Below are positions 35,465 through 45,234 of a stretch of DNA of 64,000 bases, one piece after another; the first letter of the stretch is position 1; each line of letters starts with the position of its first letter. Under the pieces are notes generated by a model, which saw nothing but the letters and a program-made list of their open reading frames with translations, did no database searches and had not been told where the DNA came from. The position numbers and the translations under genes were made by a program. The DNA is from Hyphomicrobiales bacterium (lineage in GTDB: Bacteria > Pseudomonadota > Alphaproteobacteria > Rhizobiales > Rhizobiaceae), in assembly GCA_900473805.1 (NCBI GenBank), contig UCMS01000001.1:1-64000 (forward strand), in the 5' to 3' direction.

Positions 35465-35950
35465 TCAGAGCGCCTGCTGCATCTTCACCTTGTCGACCAT
35501 CATGCCCATGGACGGCGAGTGCTGCATGCCGCGCCAGACCACCGTGAAACCCAGTTCCTCATAGAGCCGGATCGCGCCTTCGTTCGCCGCATGGGTGTCG
35601 ATCCTCGCGCGCTTCAGGCCCTCGGCGCGCATGGTGCGCAGCGTGGCAGACAGGAGAGCCGAGCCGATGCCGAGCCCCTGATGGGCCGGATCCACCCAAA
35701 GGTCGGAGATGTAATCGCGGTCGCCCTCGCGGGCCGTCCAGCCGGCGATCTCATCCCCCAGTTCCCCGACGGTGATGAGGTTGAAGTGGTTCTTGGCGAA
35801 GTCGTGGAAGCTCGCGCGGATGCGGATCACCATGTCCGCCCCGAAGGCGTTCAGCACCGGATTGGCCGCCCAGGCCTCGAAACCGACACGGCCGACGCTG
35901 TCAGCATCAGCCGCTCTCATGTCACGAATGAGAAAGTCGCTTACCACCAC
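35465..35950 (-). CDS. GNAT family N-acetyltransferase coupled to gatA
   Basis: 161-residue [24 protein letters not shown] first, [20 protein letters not shown] with the acetyl-CoA loop HQGLGIG, then [20 protein letters not shown] at the end. The GTG start at 35950 (a second GTG follows directly) overlaps the gatA stop: the sequence reads GTGGTGGTAA, where TAA ends gatA. It is therefore translationally coupled to gatA in the gatC-gatA operon. Substrate unknown. Confidence 0.86.
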   Translation of the reverse strand: MVVSDFLIRDMRAADADSVGRVGFEAWAANPVLNAFGADMVIRIRASFHDFAKNHFNLITVGELGDEIAGWTAREGDRDYISDLWVDPAHQGLGIGSALLSATLRTMRAEGLKRARIDTHAANEGAIRLYEELGFTVVWRGMQHSPSMGMMVDKVKMQQAL

Positions 35951-37422
35951 TTGGCCGGCGTGAACTTGCCGGCAGCCTGTTCGATGACATGGGCCGTCTT
36001 GAAGAGGGTTTCTTCTTCGAAGGGCTTGCCGATGATCTGCAGGCCGAGCGGCAGGCCCTTGCTGTCGATGCCGGCCGGCACCGAGATGCCTGGCAGACCG
36101 GCCATGTTCAGCGTGATGGTGAAGACGTCCTGCAGGTACATCTTGACCGGATCGGCGGCCAGCTCCTTGTCACCGATGGCAAAGGCCGAGGTCGGGGTGA
36201 TCGGAGCGAGGATCGCCTCGACGCCGGCCTCAAAAGCCAGTTCGAAGTCGCGCTTGATCAGCGTGCGGACCTTCTGGGCCTTCAGGTAATAGGCGTCGTA
36301 ATAGCCGGCCGAGAGCACATAGGTGCCGATCATGATGCGGCGCTGGACTTCCTTGCCGAAGCCTTCGGCGCGGGTCTTCTCGTACATGTCGGCAATGTCC
36401 TTGCCGTCGACGCGCAGGCCGTAGCGGACGCCGTCGTAACGGGCGAGGTTCGACGAGGCTTCTGCCGGGGCGACGATGTAATAGGCGGGAAGCGCGTATT
36501 TGGTGTGCGGCAGCGAGATGTCGACGATCTCGGCACCAGCTTCCTTCAGCCAGGCGATGCCCTGCTGCCAGAGTGCCAGGATCTCTTCCGACATGCCCTC
36601 GACTCGGTACTCCTTGGGGATACCGATCTTCATACCCTTCACGGAGCCGCCGATCGCCTTCTCGTAAGCCGGAACCGGCAGATCGACGGAGGTCGTGTCC
36701 TTCGCGTCGGTGCTGGCCATGGACTTCAGAAGGATCGCCGCATCACGCACATCGCGGGCGATCGGACCGGCCTGATCGAGCGACGAGGCAAAGGCGACGA
36801 TGCCCCAGCGCGAGCAGCGGCCATAGGTCGGCTTGATGCCAACGGTGCCGGTGAAGGCGGCCGGCTGGCGGATCGAGCCGCCGGTGTCGGTGGCGGTTGC
36901 ACCGGCGCAGAGATGGGCGGCAACGGCTGCGGCCGAACCGCCGGACGAGCCACCGGGCACCAGCTTCTCGTCGGAGCCCTTGGCCTTCCACGGGTTGACA
37001 GCGGGGCCGTAGTAAGAGCTTTCATTCGACGAACCCATGGCGAATTCGTCCATGTTGAGCTTGCCCAGCATGACGGCACCGGCATTCCACAGGTTGCTCG
37101 TCACCGTCGATTCATATTCCGGCTTGAAGCCGTCGAGGATGTGGCTGCAGGCCTGGGTGTGCACGCCCTTGGTGGCGAAGAGGTCTTTGACGCCGAGCGG
37201 AATGCCTTCCAGCACGCCAGCCTTGCCGTCGGCGATGCGGGCATCGGAGGCCTTGGCCATGTCGCGGGCAATCTCAGGCGTCACGGCGACATAGGCGTTG
37301 AGCGCACCATTGGCGGCCTCGATCGCGGAGAGATAGGCATCCGTCAGTTCGACGGCCTTGATCTCCTTGGCGGCGAGTTTCGCGCGGGCTTCGGCGATGG
37401 TGAGGCTGGTCAGTTCGCTCAT
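35941..37422 (-). CDS. gatA: Aspartyl/glutamyl-tRNA amidotransferase subunit A
   Basis: 493-residue amidase-signature glutaminase that releases ammonia for GatB. The catalytic triad is visible: Lys79 in [10 protein letters not shown], cis-Ser159 in [12 protein letters not shown], and Ser183 in [12 protein letters not shown]. The distances match the family. gatC lies 73 bases upstream of gatA on the same strand and a GNAT overlaps its 3' end. In the assembled enzyme ammonia travels through a channel to GatB, encoded 5 kb away. Confidence 0.98.
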   Translation of the reverse strand: MSELTSLTIAEARAKLAAKEIKAVELTDAYLSAIEAANGALNAYVAVTPEIARDMAKASDARIADGKAGVLEGIPLGVKDLFATKGVHTQACSHILDGFKPEYESTVTSNLWNAGAVMLGKLNMDEFAMGSSNESSYYGPAVNPWKAKGSDEKLVPGGSSGGSAAAVAAHLCAGATATDTGGSIRQPAAFTGTVGIKPTYGRCSRWGIVAFASSLDQAGPIARDVRDAAILLKSMASTDAKDTTSVDLPVPAYEKAIGGSVKGMKIGIPKEYRVEGMSEEILALWQQGIAWLKEAGAEIVDISLPHTKYALPAYYIVAPAEASSNLARYDGVRYGLRVDGKDIADMYEKTRAEGFGKEVQRRIMIGTYVLSAGYYDAYYLKAQKVRTLIKRDFELAFEAGVEAILAPITPTSAFAIGDKELAADPVKMYLQDVFTITLNMAGLPGISVPAGIDSKGLPLGLQIIGKPFEEETLFKTAHVIEQAAGKFTPAKWW

Positions 37423-37495
37423 GGCAGGTTCACTTCAGACTGTCTGCGCCCGGACGGGCGGGAAATGCGGGACTCGGCGGAGAAAGCGTCGGATC

Positions 37496-37783
37496 TTATT
37501 CGACGACTTTCGGCACCTGGAAGAAGTTGCGATCGGTCGCGGGAGCATTGGCAACGATGGCCTCAGCCTTGTTGCCGTCGGTGACGACGTCGGCGCGCTT
37601 CTTCATGGCCATGGGAGTGACCGAGGTCATCGGCTCGACGCCCGTCACGTCGACCTCGTCGAGTTGCTCGACGAAGCCGAGGATGCCGTTCAACTCACCG
37701 GTCATGCGCTCGGCCTGCTCGTCGCTGACGGCGAGGCGGGCAAGGCGGGCGACGCGCTTGACGGTGGCGAGATCGACAGACAT
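37496..37783 (-). CDS. gatC: Aspartyl/glutamyl-tRNA amidotransferase subunit C
   Basis: 95-residue GatC, the small linker that holds GatA and GatB together. [20 protein letters not shown], then [20 protein letters not shown] and the acidic-Pro C-terminus [10 protein letters not shown] are diagnostic. GGAGAA sits 7 bases before ATG 37783; another ATG 6 bases upstream is less well placed. First gene of the gatC-gatA-GNAT operon. Confidence 0.95.
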   Translation of the reverse strand: MSVDLATVKRVARLARLAVSDEQAERMTGELNGILGFVEQLDEVDVTGVEPMTSVTPMAMKKRADVVTDGNKAEAIVANAPATDRNFFQVPKVVE

Positions 37784-37851
37784 GGGCATTCTCCGGATGG
37801 ACTGTTTTCTTCGCTATAATGGCCGTCAAGCGCTGAGGCAACGGGGTTTTG

Positions 37852-38556
37852 TCAGACCTCGACGGAGGAACCCGGCTGCGGCGTGAGCACACGCGTGCGC
37901 GTGCCTTCCATGCCGGCCACAAATTTCTCCGGCGTCTGGTCGATGATCGGGAAGGTTCCGTAGTGGCAGGGAATTGCGGTCTTGAAATCGAAGAAGCGCT
38001 GGCAGGCGAGTGCGGCAACCGCACCGCCCATGGTGAAGCGGTCGCCGATCGGCACCAGGCCGATATCCGGCTTGTGCAATTCGTTGATCAGTTGCATGTC
38101 CGAGAAAATGTCGGTGTCGCCCATGTGCAGAAGCGAGGCTTCGTCGTCGAAATGCAGCATCAGGCCGTTGGCATTGCCAAGTGCATGCGAGACGCCGTCC
38201 TCGGTGATCTGGGCCGAGGAATGCAGGGCGTTGGTGAAGGTGACGGAGAAGCCTTCGAAACCGATGGTGCCACCGGTGTTGCCCATTTCGATCTTATCGA
38301 GACCCTTGGATCCGAGCCAGGCCGCGAGATCGGCATTGGCAAGGACGGTTGCGCCAGTTTCCTTGGCAAGCTGAACCGTGTCGCCGACATGGTCGCCGTG
38401 GCCGTGGGTGAGAAGGATATGCGTGACGCCCTTGGTCTGGTCCTTCAGGTCCAGCCCCGCGAAGCTCGGGTTGTAGGACAGAAACGGATCGATCAGGATT
38501 GAAGCGGTGGCGCTGTCAAGGCGGAAGGCGGAATGGCCGAGCCAGGTAATCTTCAT
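37852..38556 (-). CDS. UPF0173 metal-dependent hydrolase (metallo-beta-lactamase fold)
   Basis: 234-residue hydrolase of the UPF0173 (YtkL) family. [15 protein letters not shown] and DPFLSYNP are typical. The metal-binding motif is [13 protein letters not shown]; further ligands lie in [11 protein letters not shown] and [10 protein letters not shown]. Homologues show esterase or phosphodiesterase-type folds, but physiological substrates are unknown. The start was set at the MKITWLGH start shared by the family. It lies upstream of gatC on the same strand (68-base gap). Confidence 0.92.
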   Translation of the reverse strand: MKITWLGHSAFRLDSATASILIDPFLSYNPSFAGLDLKDQTKGVTHILLTHGHGDHVGDTVQLAKETGATVLANADLAAWLGSKGLDKIEMGNTGGTIGFEGFSVTFTNALHSSAQITEDGVSHALGNANGLMLHFDDEASLLHMGDTDIFSDMQLINELHKPDIGLVPIGDRFTMGGAVAALACQRFFDFKTAIPCHYGTFPIIDQTPEKFVAGMEGTRTRVLTPQPGSSVEV

Positions 38557-38708
38557 AGTCTCTCTCCGGTTTGCGGTGTTGCGGGGCAATATATGGCAAA
38601 TGCCAAGCCCGGCAACTGCTGGAAGGGTGCGTCAGTTGCGCAAGGGTCAGCGCTGGTCTATGCGACCATCATGGCAGCCGTATTGCTGCGTGACAGGAAG
38701 GACCGACC

Positions 38709-39002
38709 ATGGCCGATGACGATTATGTATATGACGAGGCCACCGGCGAGTGGCTGTCTGCAGCCGAGGCTGCGGCGAAGAATGCCAAGCCGGAAGCCCG
38801 CGATGCATCCGGCAACGTGCTGGCCGATGGCGATTCCGTCGTGCTGGTCAAGGATCTGAAGGTGAAGGGCGCTGGCCAGACACTGAAGCAGGGCACCGTG
38901 ATCCGCTCGATCCGTCTGACCGACAATCCGGAAGAGATCGACTGCCGGCACGATGCGATCAAGGGACTGGTGCTCAGGACAGAATTCGTCCGCAAGCGCT
39001 GA
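38709..39002 (+). CDS. PhnA/YjdM C-terminal domain protein
   Basis: 97-residue protein whose second half matches the PhnA (YjdM) C-terminal beta-barrel domain: [20 protein letters not shown], then [20 protein letters not shown] and LRTEFVRKR. The zinc ribbon found at the N-terminus of E. coli PhnA is absent; instead there is a short acidic start, [20 protein letters not shown]. Despite its name the family has no proven part in phosphonate use. It precedes ruvX by 20 bases in the same direction. Confidence 0.85.
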   Translation: MADDDYVYDEATGEWLSAAEAAAKNAKPEARDASGNVLADGDSVVLVKDLKVKGAGQTLKQGTVIRSIRLTDNPEEIDCRHDAIKGLVLRTEFVRKR

Positions 39003-39022
39003 ACCATTCAAGGGGTAGAGAC

Positions 39023-39520
39023 GTGGCGACACTGACGATCGAGGAACTGGCCGAGCGGCTGCAGCCGAACCACGCGATTGCCGGTCTCGATCTCGGGACC
39101 AAGACGATCGGGCTCTCCGTCTCCGATCTGGGGCGGCGTTTCTCCACCCCTCGCCCGGTGCTGAAGCGGGTGAAATTCACCCAGGATTCCGAACTGCTGC
39201 TGGCATTTGCAGCCAAGGAGAAAGTCGCCGCCTTCGTGATCGGCCTGCCCGTCAACATGGACGGATCCTCGGGACCACGCGTTCAGGCCACGCGGGCTTT
39301 CGTGCGCGCCATGTCTGATAAAACCGACATTCCCTTTATCTACTGGGACGAGAGGCTGTCTACCGTTGCCGCCGAACGGGCCCTTCTCGAAATGGATGTG
39401 TCTCGAGCCAAGCGTAGCGAGCGGATCGATTCGGCCGCGGCAAGCTTCATCCTTCAGGGTGCGCTCGACAGGCTCTCGGGGCTCGCGCGCCTTTCGGCCA
39501 CCTCTGACGACGCCTCCTGA
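39023..39520 (+). CDS. ruvX: Holliday junction resolvase-like protein RuvX (YqgF)
   Basis: 165-residue RNase H-fold protein required for 16S rRNA 5' processing in E. coli and also called a putative resolvase. Motifs: [16 protein letters not shown] (first catalytic Asp), [32 protein letters not shown] and [10 protein letters not shown] with the last Asp. GTG 39023 was chosen because AGGGG lies 7 bases upstream and the N-terminus fits homologues. Its 3' end overlaps the convergent DUF6105 gene by 67 bases. Confidence 0.93.
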   Translation: MATLTIEELAERLQPNHAIAGLDLGTKTIGLSVSDLGRRFSTPRPVLKRVKFTQDSELLLAFAAKEKVAAFVIGLPVNMDGSSGPRVQATRAFVRAMSDKTDIPFIYWDERLSTVAAERALLEMDVSRAKRSERIDSAAASFILQGALDRLSGLARLSATSDDAS

Positions 39521-39789
39521 CGGGCAGCCCACCAGGCCTTGATCTTCTGGCGGCGCCGGAAGGCCATGATGGCAAACAGAACCAGGCTGTCGACGACGAC
39601 CGCGCGCATGACCAGCGGCGGAATGGTTTCGGGCGGAAGGCCGAGCACATTGCCATAGATCTGGAACACCAGATCATGGGCCTGGCGGGTGAGCATGAAG
39701 ATGCCGAAGCTCATGTCGTAATAGGACAGGCTGTACCAGGCGCCGAGAAGCGCAATGGGCATGGCCCACAAGAGCAGAAATGTCTTCAT
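39454..39789 (-). CDS. DUF6105-like small membrane protein
   Basis: 111-residue protein with two predicted helices: [20 protein letters not shown] near the N-terminus and [19 protein letters not shown] in the middle. Between them [20 protein letters not shown] and [10 protein letters not shown] resemble rhizobial DUF6105-type proteins. Function unknown; probably inner membrane. Its ATG overlaps the stop of a 61-codon gene (ATGA), and its 3' end overlaps ruvX on the other strand. Confidence 0.78.
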   Translation of the reverse strand: MKTFLLLWAMPIALLGAWYSLSYYDMSFGIFMLTRQAHDLVFQIYGNVLGLPPETIPPLVMRAVVVDSLVLFAIMAFRRRQKIKAWWAARQEASSEVAERRASPESLSSAP

Positions 39790-39971
39790 GCCGTCTCTGC
39801 CTTTCGCATCAGCGGCGAATCATTCGCCGCCGGCCAGCTCTCTACCAGCCATCTCAGTCCCGCCATCGTGGTCAATACGAGGGCCGGCACGGCGATATCC
39901 AGTGCCAACCCCGCAAAGAAGACCATCATCATGATGGTTATCGCCGGCTTCGCCGGAGCCACGACTCGCAC
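39786..39971 (-). CDS. Small hypothetical membrane protein coupled to DUF6105
   Basis: 61-residue product with one or two membrane segments (IMMMVFFAGLALDIAVPALV and following). It probably starts at GTG 39971, with AAAGG upstream; an internal ATG at about residue 14 is possible. Its stop overlaps the start of the DUF6105 gene in the sequence ATGA, the mark of translational coupling, which is the main support that it is real. Function unknown. Confidence 0.6.
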   Translation of the reverse strand: MRVVAPAKPAITIMMMVFFAGLALDIAVPALVLTTMAGLRWLVESWPAANDSPLMRKAETA

Positions 39972-40178
39972 TGCTTACGCCTTTCAACGCCTGTCCCAGG
40001 CAAAAGTTGTCCTGTTCGGCCGGTCGGCGCAACGTAAACCCTTTGTTAAGGTTAACGGCGACTGGGGATAAGCCAGATCAAGGATTTGAGGCAGGCGCAC
40101 GGCCGCGGGTCGTTTCTCGTTGCCTGCCAAGGCGCGGGGCGTTAACGATCGCCCCTCACCTCCGCAGCCGGACCTCCC

Positions 40179-41114
40179 ATGCTGATCATTTTCGAAAGCA
40201 TCCTGCCGATCTTCCTGCTCGTCGTGATCGGGGTCGGGCTTCGTCGCGCACCCGTCATTCAGGAGAGTTTCTGGAGCGGGCTGGAGCAGTTCGGCTATTA
40301 CGTGCTGTTCCCAGCACTTCTCTTTCACACCATGGTGAAGATCGATTTTGCCGCACTCGACGGCGGACGCGTGAGCCTTGTGTCGCTTCTGGCCGTGGCA
40401 ATCATGACCGGTGTGTCGCTGGCGCTCTGGCCGGTTCTCAGCCGCTCCGGCATGTCGTCGGCCTCCTACACCTCCGTCTTTCAGACGGCGACCCGATGGA
40501 ACGGCTTCATGGCGCTCGCGATCGGCGAAAAGCTTGCGGGGCACGAAGGCCTCGCCGTCATCGCCGTCATCATGGCGGCAATCATCATTCCGCTTAACCT
40601 GATCAATGTCGGGGTCATGGTCTGGTTTTCCGGCCAGAGCCGCAGCTTCAAGACCTTCGCTTTGCGCATCATCACCAACCCGATCATCCTCGGATCGGGC
40701 CTGGGGGTTATCCTCAATCTCGCCGGTGTGTCCGTCTACGAGCCGGTGCTGACGACCATTGGCCTGCTGGCGGCGGCTTCCCTGCCGCTCGGTCTGGTCA
40801 ATGTCGGAGCAGGACTGCGCGTTGCAGATGCGCTGCGGCCAAGCGGCGCGGTGATCCTGTCGGTCGCACTGAAACTGCTGCTGTTTCCGATCGTTTCGGT
40901 CGGGATCGCGCTCGCCGCCGGGCTTACCGGCCAGACGGTGGTCATGATCGCGCTCGGGGCGGCCGTTCCGACGGCAATGAATGGCTATGTGCTGGCACGG
41001 CAGATGGGCGGGGACGCCGAACTCTATGCGGCAGCGGCCACCGTGCAGACGGTCGCCGCCTTCTTCACCATCCCGGTGGTGCTCTATCTCGTGGCTCAGT
41101 TGACCGGCGGATAG
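40179..41114 (+). CDS. AEC family transporter
   Basis: 311-residue auxin-efflux-carrier-like permease with about 10 hydrophobic segments in two inverted halves. MLIIFESILPIFLLVVIGVG leads, and VFQTATRWNGFMALAIGEKL, ITNPIILGSGLGVILNLAGV and GAAVPTAMNGYVLARQMGGD hold conserved polar residues of the family (RWN, NP, PTA.N). Bacterial members export or import malonate, malate or related acids; the solute here is unknown. The last 19 bases overlap the end of the convergent AidB-like gene. Confidence 0.88.
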   Translation: MLIIFESILPIFLLVVIGVGLRRAPVIQESFWSGLEQFGYYVLFPALLFHTMVKIDFAALDGGRVSLVSLLAVAIMTGVSLALWPVLSRSGMSSASYTSVFQTATRWNGFMALAIGEKLAGHEGLAVIAVIMAAIIIPLNLINVGVMVWFSGQSRSFKTFALRIITNPIILGSGLGVILNLAGVSVYEPVLTTIGLLAAASLPLGLVNVGAGLRVADALRPSGAVILSVALKLLLFPIVSVGIALAAGLTGQTVVMIALGAAVPTAMNGYVLARQMGGDAELYAAAATVQTVAAFFTIPVVLYLVAQLTGG

Positions 41115-42739
41115 AGCAGGTCGAGCACGTAGCGCGAATCGAACCGCGCATCGAGCACGCCATAGGTATGGCGCCAGCCGCCGGCGAGGCGCGATTCGAG
41201 GAAGGCGTCGGCGATCTTGCCGGCACCGAGGCGATAGAGTTCGGCGGCACCGGCTGCGAGCGCCAGCTGCTCAATCAACAAGCGCCCTGCCCCTTCGTCC
41301 CGGTCGGCCAATGCGGTTGCCGCGCGCAGGACTTCAACCGTCTTCTTGCCTGAGGGGCCGAGATCGCGCTCAAGGCCGGCAAACAATGTTTCAAAGAGAT
41401 CCTTGCCGCGGCTCAGCACGCGCAAGACGTCGAGCGCCATGACATTGCCGGAGCCTTCCCAGATCGCATTGACCGGGGCCTCCCGGTAGTGGCGGGCGAT
41501 CGGGCGCTCCTCGACGTAACCGCTGCCGCCGATGCATTCCATCGCTTCATAGATGAGACCGGGTGCGATCTTGCAGATCCAGTATTTGGCGACCGGCGTC
41601 ATGACACGGGCATAGGCCGCATCGACCGGGTTTTCGCGCGCCTTGTCAAAACTGTCGGCGAGGCGGAAGGCGAGTGCGGTGGCGGCAGCGACATCGAGCG
41701 CCATGTCGGCGAGCACGCGGGTCATCAACGGCTGGTCGATGAGGTTCTTGCCGAAAACGGCCCGTCCGCGCACGTGATGCACGGCTTCGGCCATCGAGGC
41801 GCGCATGATGCCGGCCGAGGCGAGTGCGCAGTCGAGACGGGTCAGGGTGACCATATCGAGGATAGTGCGCACGCCGTCGCCGGGGGAACCGAGCAAAAAG
41901 CCGAAGGATTCGCCAAATTCGACTTCGGAAGACGCGTTGGAGCGGTTGCCGACCTTGTCCTTCAGGCGTTGGAATTCCAAGCCGTTGGCCGAGCCATCCT
42001 CCAGGAGGCGCGGAACGAGGAAGCAGCCCATGCCGTCCTTGGTCTGGGCGAGCATGACGAAGGCGTCGCTCATCGGCGCGGACATGAACCACTTGTGGCC
42101 CGAGAGACGGTAAATGCCCTCGCCCACCCGCTCGCCGGTCGTGGTGTTGGCGCGGACATCCGTGCCGCCCTGCTTTTCGGTCATGCCCATGCCGATGGTG
42201 ACGGCGGTCTTCTGCATCGGCGGCTTGTTGCTGCTGTCGTATTTGCGCGAGAGGATGCGCGGCGTCCATTCCTTCTGGACGGCCGGCGACGCGACGAGAG
42301 CCGCAACCGAGGCGCTGGTCATGGTGAGCGGGCAGAGATGACCGGATTCGAGCTGGGCCGTCAGGAAGAAGCGGACAGCGCGGGCCTTGTGTTCGTGGCC
42401 ACGCGCTTCCGACTGGTCCTCCCAGACGGAGGAATGCAGGCCCGATGCCATCGAGCGGCGCATGAGCGCATGCCAGGCCGGGTGAAACTCCACCACATCG
42501 AGCCGTTCACCGCGCACACCATGCGTGCGCAGTTGCGGCGGGCTGGCATTGGCCATGCGGGCCAGTTCCTGTGCTTCCGGCGACGTCACGTATTTGCCGA
42601 TCACATCGTATTCCTCGCGCAGCGGGCGCGACAGCGAAGATGAGAGATCGACGAGCAGCGGATCGGCGCGATAGGCATTGATGCCGGACCAGGGCTTGGG
42701 CTGGTTCAGGGCGGCGAGTTTTTCTTCAGTCCGGTTCAT
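41096..42739 (-). CDS. AidB-like acyl-CoA dehydrogenase family protein
   Basis: 547-residue flavoprotein of the AidB branch of acyl-CoA dehydrogenases. Signatures include VTIGMGMTEKQGGTDVRANT (flavin/substrate site), SGHKWFMSAPMSDAFVMLAQ, and MECIGGSGYVEE with REAPVNAIWEGSGNVMALDV, which is diagnostic of AidB-type members. AidB in E. coli is an alkylation-response protein that binds DNA and has weak isovaleryl-CoA dehydrogenase activity. No ada box or adaptive-response neighbour is visible here. It is divergent from pyrB, with 228 bases between. Confidence 0.88.
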   Translation of the reverse strand: MNRTEEKLAALNQPKPWSGINAYRADPLLVDLSSSLSRPLREEYDVIGKYVTSPEAQELARMANASPPQLRTHGVRGERLDVVEFHPAWHALMRRSMASGLHSSVWEDQSEARGHEHKARAVRFFLTAQLESGHLCPLTMTSASVAALVASPAVQKEWTPRILSRKYDSSNKPPMQKTAVTIGMGMTEKQGGTDVRANTTTGERVGEGIYRLSGHKWFMSAPMSDAFVMLAQTKDGMGCFLVPRLLEDGSANGLEFQRLKDKVGNRSNASSEVEFGESFGFLLGSPGDGVRTILDMVTLTRLDCALASAGIMRASMAEAVHHVRGRAVFGKNLIDQPLMTRVLADMALDVAAATALAFRLADSFDKARENPVDAAYARVMTPVAKYWICKIAPGLIYEAMECIGGSGYVEERPIARHYREAPVNAIWEGSGNVMALDVLRVLSRGKDLFETLFAGLERDLGPSGKKTVEVLRAATALADRDEGAGRLLIEQLALAAGAAELYRLGAGKIADAFLESRLAGGWRHTYGVLDARFDSRYVLDLLYPPVN

Positions 42740-42967
42740 CTAATCTTGCCGATCTCGTAAGCAGACGCACGTTGGTCCGCCAACGGTTCGCCTTGTCAAT
42801 TCCATATGGGGTCGCTCTCATCCGCAGAATGCGGCCGCGCATCCGGGACACTGCATACCCGCAGTCGCCTCCTATTACATGGGGACCGCGCCGCAATCCA
42901 CATAGCATATGCTTGCTCCCATGCATGGCAATCATTATAGACCGCGTGACATCTCAGGAGGACGTCC

Positions 42968-43924
42968 ATGGTCTTCTTTCCCCATCGCCATCTCATCGGC
43001 ATCAAGGGCCTTACCGAGCAGGACATCACGTTCCTCCTCGACAAGGCGGACGAAGCCGTCAAAATCAGCCGCCAGCGGGAGAAGAAGACTTCCACGCTCC
43101 GCGGCCTCACCCAGATCAACCTGTTCTTCGAAGCCTCGACGCGAACGCAGTCCTCGTTCGAGCTCGCGGGCAAGCGCCTTGGCGCCGACGTGATGAACAT
43201 GTCTGTCGGCAATTCATCCGTGAAGAAAGGCGAGACGCTGATCGATACGGCCATGACGCTGAACGCCATGCGGCCGGACGTGCTGGTCGTGCGGCACTCT
43301 TCTGCGGGTGCGGCAGCGCTTCTTGCACAGAAGGTCGCCTGCTCCGTGGTCAATGCCGGTGACGGCCAGCACGAGCATCCGACCCAGGCCTTGCTCGATG
43401 CGCTCACCATCCGCCGCGCCAAGGGCAAGCTGTCGCGCATCATCGTGGCGATCTGCGGTGATGTGCTGCATTCGCGGGTGGCGCGTTCCAACATTCTGCT
43501 GCTCAATGCCATGGGGGCGCGCGTTCGCGTCGTGGCGCCCGCCACCCTTCTGCCCGCCGGGATCGCGGACATGGGCTGCGAAGTCTTCCACGACATGAAG
43601 GAAGGGCTGAAAGACGCCGACGTCGTGATGATGCTGCGGCTGCAGCGCGAGCGCATGTCCGGCTCCTTCGTGCCGTCGGTGCGCGAATACTTCCATTTCT
43701 ACGGCCTCGACGCCGAAAAGCTGAAGGCCGCCAAGGAGGATGCGCTCGTCATGCATCCGGGTCCGATGAACCGCGGCGTGGAGATCGCCTCCGAGGTTGC
43801 AGACGGTCCGCAGAGTGTGATCGAGAGCCAGGTCGAGATGGGGGTCGCGGTGCGCATGGCCGTCATGGAGACGCTGCTGGTGTCGCAGAACCAGGGACCG
43901 CGTTCGGAGGGAATGGGCGCATGA
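42968..43924 (+). CDS. pyrB: Aspartate carbamoyltransferase catalytic subunit
   Basis: 318-residue ATCase, first committed step of pyrimidine synthesis. The carbamoyl-phosphate site is [20 protein letters not shown], with [14 protein letters not shown], INxGDGQxExPTQ-type [20 protein letters not shown], and [18 protein letters not shown] lies at the proper distance before ATG 42968. No pyrI regulatory gene is present. Instead pyrB overlaps by 4 bases (ATGA) a pyrC-like gene lacking catalytic residues, the arrangement of class A ATCases, in which an inactive PyrC-like chain is needed to build the active dodecamer. Confidence 0.96.
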   Translation: MVFFPHRHLIGIKGLTEQDITFLLDKADEAVKISRQREKKTSTLRGLTQINLFFEASTRTQSSFELAGKRLGADVMNMSVGNSSVKKGETLIDTAMTLNAMRPDVLVVRHSSAGAAALLAQKVACSVVNAGDGQHEHPTQALLDALTIRRAKGKLSRIIVAICGDVLHSRVARSNILLLNAMGARVRVVAPATLLPAGIADMGCEVFHDMKEGLKDADVVMMLRLQRERMSGSFVPSVREYFHFYGLDAEKLKAAKEDALVMHPGPMNRGVEIASEVADGPQSVIESQVEMGVAVRMAVMETLLVSQNQGPRSEGMGA

Positions 43925-45213
43925 GAAAGCCTCTTGTTCTCAAGAATGTCCGGATCGTTGATCCCTCGCGCACGCTCGTCGAAGTCGGCACCATCATTGT
44001 CGGCCATGACGGGCTGATCGTCGCCTCTGGTGCGGATGCGCAGAACCAGGGCGCGCCCGAGGGCGCCGAAATCCGCGATGCACAGGGCCTCACCGCCGTT
44101 CCGGGTCTCGTCGATGCCCGCGTCTTCGTCGGAGAGCCCGGCGCGGAACATCGCGAGACGATCGCATCCGCCAGCCGGGCGGCAGCGGCCGGAGGCATCA
44201 CCTCTTTCATCATGATGCCGGAAACCGATCCCGTGATCGACGACATCGCGCTGGTCGAATTCGTCAAGAAGACCGCCCGCGATACGGCTGATGTCAACGT
44301 TTATCCGGCAGCGGCCCTAACCAAGGGCATGACCAGCGCCGAAATGACCGAGATGGGCCTCTTGCAGCAGGCCGGCGCGGTCGCCTTTACCAATGGCCGC
44401 TACGGGCTCAACGATACGCAGGTGCTGCGCCGTGCGATGACCTATGCGCGCGAGTTCGATGCGGTCATCGCCTTGGAAACCCGGGAAAAATATCTGGCGG
44501 CCAACGGCGTGATGAACGAGGGGCTGCTGGCGAGCTGGCTCGGTCTGGCCGGTGTTCCCAAGGAAACCGAGATCATTCCGCTGGAGCGGGACCTGCGCAT
44601 CGCGGGCCTCACCCGCGCGAAGTATCACGCGTCGCAGATCTCGGTGCCGGAATCGGTCGAGGCGATCGAAGTCGCGCGCAAGCGTGGCGCGAAGGTCACC
44701 TGCGGCATCTCGATCAATCACCTCAGCCTCAACGAAAACGACATCGGCGAGTACCGGACCTTCTTCAAGCTCTACCCGCCGCTGCGCTCCGAAGACGATC
44801 GCATGGCGATGGTCGAGGCGCTCGCCAAGGGGCAGATCGATATCATCGTCTCCTCGCACGACCCGCAGGACGTCGACACCAAGCGCCTGCCCTTCGGCGA
44901 GGCGGCGGACGGCGCGATCGGGCTTGAGACCATGCTCTCGGCTGCCCTTCGCCTGCACCATGCCGGCCAGGTGCCGCTGATGCGGCTGATCGATGCCATG
45001 TCGACACGGCCGGCTGAGATCTTCGGACTGCCGGGCGGCACGCTTAAGGTGGGTGCACCAGGCGACATCGCGCTCATCGATCTCGATGAACCCTGGCTTG
45101 TGTCGCGTGACAGCCTGCTGGCGCGTTCGAAAAACACGCCCTTCGAAGATGCCCGCTTCTCGGGACGCGCTGTTGCGACCTATGTCGCCGGCCAGTGCGT
45201 CCATAGCCTTTAA
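43921..45213 (+). CDS. Dihydroorotase-like protein, probably inactive ATCase partner (PyrC'-type)
   Basis: 430-residue amidohydrolase-fold protein related to class I dihydroorotases. The metal ligands are missing. Where active enzymes read DxHxH after PGLV, this one reads [14 protein letters not shown] (Arg67 and Phe69 replace the two His). The later His-His motif is SINHL (Asn266), and the terminal catalytic Asp of TDHAP is Ser312 in VSSHDPQD. The fold and overall length are intact, so this is not a decaying pseudogene. It overlaps pyrB by 4 bases. Pseudomonas-type class A ATCases use just such an inactive PyrC' as a structural subunit, so a true dihydroorotase gene is expected elsewhere in the genome. 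Databases may call it plain pyrC. Confidence 0.88.
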   Translation: MRKPLVLKNVRIVDPSRTLVEVGTIIVGHDGLIVASGADAQNQGAPEGAEIRDAQGLTAVPGLVDARVFVGEPGAEHRETIASASRAAAAGGITSFIMMPETDPVIDDIALVEFVKKTARDTADVNVYPAAALTKGMTSAEMTEMGLLQQAGAVAFTNGRYGLNDTQVLRRAMTYAREFDAVIALETREKYLAANGVMNEGLLASWLGLAGVPKETEIIPLERDLRIAGLTRAKYHASQISVPESVEAIEVARKRGAKVTCGISINHLSLNENDIGEYRTFFKLYPPLRSEDDRMAMVEALAKGQIDIIVSSHDPQDVDTKRLPFGEAADGAIGLETMLSAALRLHHAGQVPLMRLIDAMSTRPAEIFGLPGGTLKVGAPGDIALIDLDEPWLVSRDSLLARSKNTPFEDARFSGRAVATYVAGQCVHSL

Positions 45214-45234
45214 CGAACAGGGACACGGATACCC

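Noticed and set aside
39996-40075. Possible CtrA site near TTAAGGTTAAC
   Set aside because: Spacing between the TTAA halves is not 7 bases, so it does not match TTAA-N7-TTAA.
43921-45213. Reading the degenerate pyrC-like gene as a pseudogene
   Set aside because: The frame is uninterrupted, of full length, and coupled to pyrB; loss of only the metal and catalytic residues fits a structural subunit better than decay.
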